Assembly: GCA_029555925.1 (NCBI GenBank)
Contig: JAKPQU010000350.1
Location: forward strand, 1 to 26,389
Direction: 5' to 3'
Length of the DNA stretch: 26,389 nt
From: Bacillota bacterium
Lineage (GTDB): Bacteria > Eremiobacterota > SpSt-956 > JAKJGF01
Position numbers and translations under genes: made by a program. The notes under the pieces were generated by a model, which saw nothing but the letters and a program-made list of their open reading frames with translations, had not been told where the DNA came from and searched no databases. This document shows, piece by piece, positions 6,368 through 13,011 of the stretch. Positions within the stretch are counted from its first letter, which is position 1; every line of letters starts with the position of its first letter.

Positions 6368-7636
6368 TTACGATCCCTTTTCCTGCTTAAAAGGATTAAT
6401 CTTTCCCAGATTATCACCTACAAAAGACCTGGCATCTTTGACCTTACCATAAACCCATAGTTTAGCCCTTGAAGGCCTGAAACTTTTATCACAGAAAGGA
6501 CACCTTTCCATATATGGTTTCAAATCTTTGAAACATTCGGGGCATATAGGGGGGGCTTTAAAGATTGACTGCCCGCAGAGTCTGCACAGAGTATCATCTG
6601 CTGAAGCAGAGGCGCGGCAAAAATAACATTCCATTTCATCTTTCTCTTCCTTATCGGACAGGTTATCTGTGGTTTTCTCCGGAGAACCTGTATAATCACC
6701 GTCAAATAGTCTTTTATAATCTTTTGACGTTGCCCATTCCTGTAAAAGTTTAACCCTTGTAGTTGTGAAAGGATGGGTCATGGTAGTGGTCTGTATCATT
6801 TTAACTGCTTTAAATATGGCACTTTTATCTTCAACTTCTTCCAGTTCTTCACCCTGGCGTATATATTCATTTATACTTATTTGAGAGAAGAGTTTTTTTG
6901 AACCGAGGGCAAGTTTTATCAGAGCTTTTGTTGCCACATCTACATCCTGACAGGCAATCAGGCCTGCTCTGTCTGCAGTAAATTCAGATTTTTTTATCCA
7001 GTTTATTATGGCAGTCATAAGCCCCATACCTACTATCTCACCTATACCGAAGGTAAGATTTCCTGCAACTGTGGCAATATGTTTTATCCAGTTAGCAAGA
7101 TCGTGATAGAGTACATGGTTACTTTTTATATGTCCCATTTCATGGCCTATTATAAAGTATAGCTCATCTCTGGTCATAAGATCTATAAGGGCAGAACTCA
7201 CTACGAGGAAGGTATCGTCTGCGCCGGTTGTACAGGCCTGAGCCCCCGGCTCGTGACTCACATAAAATTTCGGCAACTTTTTCAGATCCAGTATATCTCC
7301 GCAGTCTTTAAATATTTCATAGATCTGAGGAAAATGATTTTCAGTAATCTTAACACTGCTGGCAGTAAGAGAAACTTCATAATTTATATTATGCCAGTAT
7401 TTAAAGAATTGTTTCATGACCTCTCCCATAAGAGGTATGCCCTGCATAACTTTAAGGGTTTTTCGATCATCAGGATGTTCATAAAACTTCGGGGAAAGTC
7501 CGGGAAAGATCTGTTTCAACCTTGATGTATCCTGTCCCGGGTTTTCTTCTGAGGAGATATATCTTAACTCTTTACCACATTTAACACAGAATTCGTCTGT
7601 ATCTGAATTTAATTGACCGCATTTTCCGCAGAACAT
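6368..7636 (-). CDS. M48 family zinc metallopeptidase with N- and C-terminal zinc ribbons
   Basis: A 422-residue peptidase of the HtpX/Ste24 superfamily (M48). The N-terminal zinc ribbon uses Cys 3, 6, 17 and 20. The catalytic zinc site HEMGH is at 165-169, and the third ligand is Glu218 in SEFTADRAG. A later HPFTTTR (about 288-294) matches the conserved HP..xxR of the family. The C-terminal part has paired CxxC motifs at 337/340, 351/354, 365/368 and 379/382, a double zinc ribbon. There is no clear signal peptide; residues about 185-215 are moderately hydrophobic and may touch the membrane. The gene follows its upstream neighbour by 14 bases, with AGGTAA before the ATG, so the two form an operon. 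Substrate unknown; zinc ribbons suggest docking to a partner. Confidence 0.92.
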   Translation of the reverse strand: MFCGKCGQLNSDTDEFCVKCGKELRYISSEENPGQDTSRLKQIFPGLSPKFYEHPDDRKTLKVMQGIPLMGEVMKQFFKYWHNINYEVSLTASSVKITENHFPQIYEIFKDCGDILDLKKLPKFYVSHEPGAQACTTGADDTFLVVSSALIDLMTRDELYFIIGHEMGHIKSNHVLYHDLANWIKHIATVAGNLTFGIGEIVGMGLMTAIINWIKKSEFTADRAGLIACQDVDVATKALIKLALGSKKLFSQISINEYIRQGEELEEVEDKSAIFKAVKMIQTTTMTHPFTTTRVKLLQEWATSKDYKRLFDGDYTGSPEKTTDNLSDKEEKDEMECYFCRASASADDTLCRLCGQSIFKAPPICPECFKDLKPYMERCPFCDKSFRPSRAKLWVYGKVKDARSFVGDNLGKINPFKQEKGS

Positions 7637-7650
7637 ATATATTTACCTGT

Positions 7651-8535
7651 TTACGTAGCTTTCGGTATAACTATGAGGCTTTCATTTTCATTTGTTTCAA
7701 GTTTTTTAAGGAGTTTACTCGGCACATGAATCTTATTGGCTCCTATATTCTTTTTCGTTTGCACCTTGCAGGCGATCAAATTCCCTCTGTCATTTTCAAT
7801 GATAATATCATTGATCTTTTTGCCTGGTTCTTCAAGCTGATACCATTCATCCATAAGTAAATTATCTACCTTCAGAGCATCACCTATAAATATACCTTTT
7901 TCTACCACGACATAGAGCAATTTAATCTTACTCAATTCTCTTTCTATCTGCTTTTTCTTTAAATCTATCTCGCCTTGCCTCTGACCCCAGAATTTTATTT
8001 TTACTTTCTCTTTCGATTCTTCTTCCATCAGATTTTCTATGGTTCTACTTCCACATATAATTGAACCGTAATTTTCCAGTACATTATCTGTTATAGGTTT
8101 CCCCTGATCCAGTAAAATATAACTGGACATATCGCTTCTTGTTATCTGAATTAATCCGCAGTAGCCATCCTGCTCCAGCTCTTTCAATACTGTAGATAAC
8201 TTTTTCTTTGTAAGAGAAACCGGTTCATAGGCGAAGAACTGTGACATAATAGTAACAAGTGAAGGTGAAAGAACATAAGTGCTTACTTTAAGATTTTCAT
8301 TCTTTGCCCTGCTTTTAAGACGCCATTCAGGAGTAGCATTATATGAATCATTCACATATTCCAGAGCATATACCATACCGCCATGAAGCATAAATATATA
8401 GCCATCACCGGTACTTCCGCTTAATTTTATAAAACCGGTAAAACTACCTTCCTGAAGATTTCTATGCATTATATCGATATCTTCATATTTCATTTCAACA
8501 TTTTCTATTAAAGGATTGCCAGCAGGAACTTCCAT
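7651..8535 (-). CDS. Uncharacterised protein with duplicated DUF4388-like domain
   Basis: A 294-residue cytoplasmic protein I cannot assign firmly. Two segments look like repeats of one fold: GFIKL...GYIFMLHGGMVYALEY (about 35-62) and GLIQI...SYILLDQGKPI (about 127-147). This pattern (glycine, beta strands, then a 'G.l..A' strand) resembles DUF4388/PATAN-type effector domains of bacterial signalling proteins. Residues 180-215 are charged and probably coiled. The C-terminal 40 residues (NKIHVPSKLLKKL...ESLIVIP) resemble a small beta-barrel of AbrB type. The ATG has AGGAG 13 bases upstream. It is the first gene of the operon with the M48 peptidase and has its own promoter. Confidence 0.75.
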   Translation of the reverse strand: MEVPAGNPLIENVEMKYEDIDIMHRNLQEGSFTGFIKLSGSTGDGYIFMLHGGMVYALEYVNDSYNATPEWRLKSRAKNENLKVSTYVLSPSLVTIMSQFFAYEPVSLTKKKLSTVLKELEQDGYCGLIQITRSDMSSYILLDQGKPITDNVLENYGSIICGSRTIENLMEEESKEKVKIKFWGQRQGEIDLKKKQIERELSKIKLLYVVVEKGIFIGDALKVDNLLMDEWYQLEEPGKKINDIIIENDRGNLIACKVQTKKNIGANKIHVPSKLLKKLETNENESLIVIPKAT

Positions 8536-8578
8536 GTAAATTCTTCACTCCTTACACATAAACAGCACTCATTTTTAT

Positions 8579-8612
8579 ATTCTATATGAAAACGATGAAG
8601 TTTGCAACTTCA
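8579..8612 (-). promoter_or_regulatory. Promoter with dyad over the -35 box for the 7651-8535 gene
   Basis: On the minus strand, TTGCAA (8607-8602) and TAGAAT (8584-8579) are 17 bases apart. A perfect dyad, TGAAGTT (8596-8602), TGC, AACTTCA (8606-8612), covers the -35 box, which is where a repressor would bind. Predicted transcription starts near 8572, 37 bases before the ATG. Confidence 0.5.
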
Positions 8613-8898
8613 CGGGATGTTAATTTTCATATCCGGTTGTGACCGCTCCAATCATATCTGTTAGAACTTCAACATTTATCAAAAAATTCCTTTTTACTCG
8701 TGAAAAAAGACCGGGATTTTTTAGATTTCATTGATTAATAACAGGGGGAATGATAAAACTTTTTTAAACCATTATTAAATTCAAGAAGGACTTAATTATA
8801 ATAATCAGAATAAATAATTTATCAATAAGAATTATATAGTGTATTTTATAACTTATTAGAATTACTGAGGTAAGCATAAATAATACATATATGCTCTA
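8613..8898. other. Gene-free A+T-rich stretch
   Basis: Part of the 522-base gap 8536-9057. I see no gene, RNA or convincing promoter here. The only landmark is GTTGTGACCG near 8637, a block shared with the dispersed element at 4480-4557. The rest is A+T-rich. Confidence 0.5.
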
Positions 8899-9032
8899 GT
8901 GACGTGTGACGCGTGACGCGTGACGGGAGGAAAACTTTTATTACATGCTTATGCTCAGGTCAGTAATAAAAGTGAAAAGTGAAAAGAATAAGATACTGCT
9001 CACTATTCACTAATCACCACTTACTACTCACT
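8899..9032 (+). repeat. Dispersed repeat element, copy 3, followed by GTGAAAA/CACT repeats
   Basis: Four heptads (GTGACGT, GTGACGC twice, GTGACGG) fill 8899-8926 and lead into GAGGAA. CTTTTATTAC (8935-8944) and GTAATAAAAG (8963-8972) are a perfect 10-base inverted repeat. Its loop carries GCTCAGGTCA, the same block as in copy 1 (2401-2489). AGTGAAAAGTGAAAAG follows at 8971, and a CACT-rich inverted counterpart lies at 9001-9032. The array ends 11 bases before the ribosome-binding site of the next gene. Confidence 0.7.
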
Positions 9033-9057
9033 AAATGATTTCAAAGGTGGCTATAAT

Positions 9058-9219
9058 ATGGATGAACAGGACTGTAATTATTGTCCCTTAAAAGGTTATT
9101 GTATCTGTAAAAAAGATGAAGAAGATGAAATTTCCATTGAATCATCCTTACAATGTTGTCCTTTTAAAAACCTGTCTTCTGAAGATATGGTATTAATAAT
9201 TCCTATATCTCTGAATTAA
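9058..9219 (+). CDS. Small six-cysteine protein (53 residues)
   Basis: A short reading frame with a strong AAAGGTGG (9043-9050) 7 bases before the ATG. The product has six cysteines: CNYC at 6-9, CIC at 15-17 and CC at 33-34, with an acidic run (residues 20-24) between them. The pattern could bind zinc or an iron-sulfur cluster, or be a modified peptide precursor; I do not recognise a family. There is no signal peptide. The next gene starts 13 bases after the stop, so it heads the operon with the exported stalk protein and MreB. The strong ribosome-binding site and the spacing are the main evidence that it is real. Confidence 0.7.
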   Translation: MDEQDCNYCPLKGYCICKKDEEDEISIESSLQCCPFKNLSSEDMVLIIPISLN

Positions 9220-9232
9220 TAGAGGTAATGAA

Positions 9233-10252
9233 ATGAAAAAAAATATCTTAATTTTATTTTTCATATTACTGTTGATATTAAATAAAGATAGTCATGGAAA
9301 AAATCTGGATGTTTATCTTAACGGGGAGCAAATTCCACTGACAGTAATGAAAAAAAACGAAAGTTTTTTTGCACCTTTAAAAGATATTTTCACCTTTATA
9401 GGAGCAGATGTCGTATGGGATAGTGCATCACAGAATATTATAATTTCAACAGATGATAGAGAAATAAAAATCAGAGTAGGTTTTAAACAGGCAAAGGTGA
9501 ATGACAGATGGGTAAATCTTGATACGCCGGTAATCCGCATAAAAAAAGAAATTTTCATACCCCTCAGGCTTCTGAATGAAACTCTGGCAGCAGATGTAAA
9601 ATGGGACAAAAAAAAGAACAGAATCGATATAGGATATAAAGAAGAACTATCCAGACATTTTACTATCAGCCATAATGCTTCAAATCCTCTGTCTGCAGGT
9701 GAAATATTTACAGTAAAACTGACAGGCCCCACACTCGGGCATGCCGTTATGAACATTAAAGACAGAGCAGCTAATAACATATTTCTGAGTTCTATAATGA
9801 CAGAAAAACATTCAGGTCTCTATGAAGGTACGTACAGAGTAAAAAAAGGAGATGTTTTAACAGGGGGAGATTTATCTATAAAATATACTGATAGCAGGGG
9901 AAATACGGTCACAGTAAACAGTGAAAATCCTGTTTATATAAATACTATCGGCCCTGTAATTAAAAAGGTTTTTCCCGATGAGAATGAAGTTGTATACAAT
10001 GATATATCACTGATTTACATAATGTTTGATTTAAAGCATGGAAGTGTTATTAATGGTAATTCTCTTTCATTTTATCTCTGTGACAGGAATATAACAGGAG
10101 ATGCTATTGTTACATCTACCATGATAGTTTATAAATTATCTGACCCTCTTAATATAGGAGAAAATAATATTAAAATCAAAGGAACGGACAAATCCGGAAA
10201 TAAATTTGAAAAATCATGGCACTTCCGGGTTATAGGTAAAAAGAAACTATGA
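9233..10252 (+). CDS. Exported protein with copper-amine-oxidase-N-like and Ig-like domains
   Basis: A 339-residue secreted or surface protein. Residues 1-22 are a signal peptide (KK, then a run of Ile/Leu/Phe). About 25-135 match the copper amine oxidase N-terminal (stalk) domain, seen as two halves: ...FAPLKDIFTFIGADVVWD... and ...FIPLRLLNETLAADVKWD. This domain is common in cell-envelope proteins, has no copper site and probably binds wall polymer. Residues about 140-225 and 235-335 look like beta-sandwich Ig-like domains; the second has the typical GTDKSGNKFEKSWHFRV end. AGAGGT (9221-9226) precedes the ATG. Its stop overlaps the mreB start (ATGA), so the two are translationally coupled. 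A role in the cell envelope with MreB is an inference from this coupling. Confidence 0.82.
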   Translation: MKKNILILFFILLLILNKDSHGKNLDVYLNGEQIPLTVMKKNESFFAPLKDIFTFIGADVVWDSASQNIIISTDDREIKIRVGFKQAKVNDRWVNLDTPVIRIKKEIFIPLRLLNETLAADVKWDKKKNRIDIGYKEELSRHFTISHNASNPLSAGEIFTVKLTGPTLGHAVMNIKDRAANNIFLSSIMTEKHSGLYEGTYRVKKGDVLTGGDLSIKYTDSRGNTVTVNSENPVYINTIGPVIKKVFPDENEVVYNDISLIYIMFDLKHGSVINGNSLSFYLCDRNITGDAIVTSTMIVYKLSDPLNIGENNIKIKGTDKSGNKFEKSWHFRVIGKKKL

Positions 10253-11211
10253 GAGTAGGTATTGATCTCGGTACTGCAAATATAACAGTTGCAGTAGAAA
10301 AACGCGGTGTAATTCTCCGTGAGCCCACAGTACTGGCTATAAATAAAAAAAACAGCAAAATAATGTATATAGGTGAAACTGCCAGAGAAATGCTCGGAAA
10401 AACAAACCCTGAGATAAAAGCTATATATCCTTTACAGAATGGAGTAATAGCAGATTATCAGGCTACAGAACTTTTGTTGAAACATTTTTTAAACAGAGTA
10501 TGCGGTAAAATCAAGCTGGTAAAACCTTCTGTAGTAATGAGTGTTCCCGTGAAACTTACCAGTATAGAAGAAAGGGCACTGAAAGAAGCCACTATTTCTG
10601 CAGGAGCACAGAGTGCCCATCTTATACCATCTCCTATGGCAGTAGCACTGGGAGCAGATCTTCCTGTAGATAAACCTGTAGGCACTATGGTTATAGACAT
10701 AGGGGCAGGCAGCACTGATATAGCAGTTATATCCCTGGGTGGTATTGTATGCAGTTCTTCAATAAAAACAGGGGGCAGAAAAATGGATGATTCAATAATC
10801 AGATATGTGAGAAAGGTTTATAATCTTATCATAGGACAGCAGACTGCAGAAGATATTAAAATCAGTATAGGCTCTGCCATACAGTCAGATAATCCTATGA
10901 GTATGGAAGTAAAAGGCAGAGATATAATAGACAGTATGCCGAAATCCATAACCCTTTCCGATGACGAGCTCAGAGAACCGATAGAAGAATCTTTGAAATC
11001 TATAAAAGAATCTATAAAAAAAGTCTTTGAAAAAACTCCTCCTGAGCTTATAGCAGATATAATCGACAACGGAATAGTCCTTGCAGGAGGCGGAGCATTA
11101 CTGAAAGGTCTTGAAGAGAGATTTACAAGGGAGATGGGTGTCCATTTCTATATTCCCGATGATAGCCTTACCTGTGTGGCAAGGGGAACTATTCTTGCAA
11201 AGATTCAGTGA
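10249..11211 (+). CDS. mreB: MreB-family rod-shape-determining actin homologue
   Basis: A 320-residue bacterial actin that forms filaments under the inner membrane and guides the wall-synthesis machinery. Seen: phosphate-1 loop GIDLGTANI at 4-12, the MreB hallmark NGVIADYQATELLLKHFL (about 64-81), SVPVKLTSIEERALKEA, phosphate-2 IDIGAGSTDIAV, GGRKMDDSI, and adenosine motif LAGGGALLKGL near the C-terminus. It is slightly shorter than typical MreB (about 330-347). No mreC or mreD follows; the partner upstream is an exported stalk/Ig protein, with a 4-base ATGA overlap. This suggests a second, specialised MreB copy rather than the main mreBCD locus. Its TGA stop falls in the first unit of a GTGAGTA-type repeat. 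Confidence 0.93.
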   Translation: MRVGIDLGTANITVAVEKRGVILREPTVLAINKKNSKIMYIGETAREMLGKTNPEIKAIYPLQNGVIADYQATELLLKHFLNRVCGKIKLVKPSVVMSVPVKLTSIEERALKEATISAGAQSAHLIPSPMAVALGADLPVDKPVGTMVIDIGAGSTDIAVISLGGIVCSSSIKTGGRKMDDSIIRYVRKVYNLIIGQQTAEDIKISIGSAIQSDNPMSMEVKGRDIIDSMPKSITLSDDELREPIEESLKSIKESIKKVFEKTPPELIADIIDNGIVLAGGGALLKGLEERFTREMGVHFYIPDDSLTCVARGTILAKIQ

Positions 11212-11452
11212 GTAGTGAGTTCCCGGTTCCGGGTGATGGGTTGTGGGTTTTTAATATTCCTACCCCAACACCTATAGTCCACCAGGTTAAAAATTTCCGG
11301 TTTTTTATAAATTATTTAGATAAACTGCTTCTACATAATTTTCATTTAAAGCTTTATTTTACGCCATTAAAAATGAACATTCCTATACCTTTAAATTAGA
11401 TTTCGGGTTTCAGGTTTTAGATTTACTTAACCTAACACCCGACACCCCTGAC
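11212..11452. repeat. Degenerate heptad repeats and second TTACTTAACC hairpin between converging genes
   Basis: The 309-base gap between the converging mreB and DUF4127 genes holds GTAGTGAG and degenerate GGGTGATGG-type units (11212-11245). At 11403-11452 is a second copy of the hairpin seen at 6266-6324: AGGTT and AACCT arms around TTACTTAACC (11423-11432), followed by CACCCGACACCC. Between them the sequence is A+T-rich with no gene I can see. GACAGGTAAATGTC near 11495 forms a small dyad before the DUF4127 stop. Confidence 0.6.
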
Positions 11453-11520
11453 CTTTAAAAAATTAAAATTCATATGAATTAAGCTTATCCCTGAGACAGG
11501 TAAATGTCTTTCAACGACGT

Positions 11521-13011
11521 TCATTCCAGTTCCATATCAATTTCCACTTCAAAAGTCCTGTCCCATGGCATAAAAGCGTTGAAAGATTTCAGAGAAAGTT
11601 TTTCTTTTTCAATCATAGTTTTAAGATATGTCATCAACATATTCTTTATCTCTTCTTCATATATCCTGCCCTTTTCAGATAACTTTACAGGACTGAAACC
11701 ATCTGATACGATTCTTTTATTTATTTTTCTGCGCACTATAGTCTGATAATAACAATCCTCCAGAATCCTCTCTATTAAAAGTTCTATTATCTGATTTTCC
11801 TTCAGTTTAGTGGCCACAACCATACTGACCTGTGCAAGAGTCAGACCTATAGTATTACTTGTAGTATTAAGACCTGCATAGGAAGATATATGCTTCAAAT
11901 ATTTCTTACGAACAAGAAGGGATACAAGAGCAGGATCTCCGCCATTGGTATAAAAAACATCTGATATTGCAATAGCTTTTCCCATATTCAGATATTTCCT
12001 GAGCATCTTCAGGAAAATTTTGCCGCCTGTATCTTTAAATTCTTCAGGATAGGAAGTAAACAGATCAAGTGCTTTTTCTTCACTGTTATGGCACAGTAAG
12101 ACTATGTCAGAATTATCTGCTTCAGCTCCCTGAATCCCTTTAAGGAGTCTTATATGTTCCTCTACACTTATATTAAGGCAGCAATCTTCATAAGGTGCTA
12201 TAAAGAATTTGCCTTTATCATAGGTATAATCAAGGAATATCCTGGGAGTATATCCTGTAGATATATTTATATATCTGGCCAGGAGCAGTGTGCCTATTTC
12301 ATCTGCTCCTGTAACCAGTTCAACCTTATCAAGGAGTTCTCTCTTCCTTACCAGTTTACGGAGTTCTGCCTGTTCTTCCCTGTGGAAACCGTATTCTGCA
12401 GCATCCTCCTGGGCATAAGCAATGAAATCAATATATTTATTCTCAAGCAAATCCAGAAATTCTTTATTCAGAGTAAAATTTCTTTCTCTTGTTTTGAGAT
12501 AATGGTTAAGAATATCAGAAGGAATATCTGACTGAAGCTGCTTTAATCTATCTGTTAATTCTACCTGTTTCAATTGATGAATCCTGTAATAAACTTTGGA
12601 ATATTCATATAAATTCTTCCAGTTCCTCTCACTTTCGGGAGAATCAACTGTTATTGATATACGCATAAGTATGGAAAATCCGTATATCACAAGAGAAGGA
12701 TTCAATTTTTTTAATTCCTCTAAAATTTTTATCTTCTCTCTGATTTCATCAATGGTTTCTACAAGCCGCCTTGAAGCTACAAGTCCTCCATGAGCAAGCA
12801 GATCGAGTGATATTACAAGAGCATCCATTGATTTTACATGTTCTCTGAGCCAGATACATACTTTTTCTCTATCTGCAGGCACATTGAACCTTCCCATTAT
12901 ATCTCTGGGAGGCAAAAGAAGTTCAAATTCCGTATTTTTTAATATTTTCTGAGGCCATACATAATTACATGGTCTGTCGTCCAAAGGAATATATCCTATT
13001 ATTTTTTTCAT
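11521..13011 (-). CDS. DUF4127 family protein
   Basis: A 496-residue soluble protein recognised as DUF4127 by its start, IGYIPLDDRPCNY, then LLPPRD, and SLDLLAHGGLVASR (about 69-82), all hallmarks of the family. Later motifs are FIAYAQEDAAEYG, TGADEIGTLLLAR and AISDVFYTNGGDPALV. The Asp, His and Asn residues in these motifs look like a metal or substrate site, but no activity is established to my knowledge. No signal peptide is seen, unlike some relatives. Its ATG overlaps the TGA of the upstream hydantoinase/oxoprolinase gene (ATGA), so the two are translationally coupled and probably act in one pathway. Confidence 0.88.
   Translation of the reverse strand: MKKIIGYIPLDDRPCNYVWPQKILKNTEFELLLPPRDIMGRFNVPADREKVCIWLREHVKSMDALVISLDLLAHGGLVASRRLVETIDEIREKIKILEELKKLNPSLVIYGFSILMRISITVDSPESERNWKNLYEYSKVYYRIHQLKQVELTDRLKQLQSDIPSDILNHYLKTRERNFTLNKEFLDLLENKYIDFIAYAQEDAAEYGFHREEQAELRKLVRKRELLDKVELVTGADEIGTLLLARYINISTGYTPRIFLDYTYDKGKFFIAPYEDCCLNISVEEHIRLLKGIQGAEADNSDIVLLCHNSEEKALDLFTSYPEEFKDTGGKIFLKMLRKYLNMGKAIAISDVFYTNGGDPALVSLLVRKKYLKHISSYAGLNTTSNTIGLTLAQVSMVVATKLKENQIIELLIERILEDCYYQTIVRRKINKRIVSDGFSPVKLSEKGRIYEEEIKNMLMTYLKTMIEKEKLSLKSFNAFMPWDRTFEVEIDMELE

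Noticed and set aside
9058..9219. SCIFF-type precursor for the radical SAM enzyme
   Set aside because: Six cysteines fit loosely, but the spacing (CxxC, CxC, CC) looks metal-binding, the gene is about 12 kb away, and it heads a different operon. Kept only as a weak candidate.
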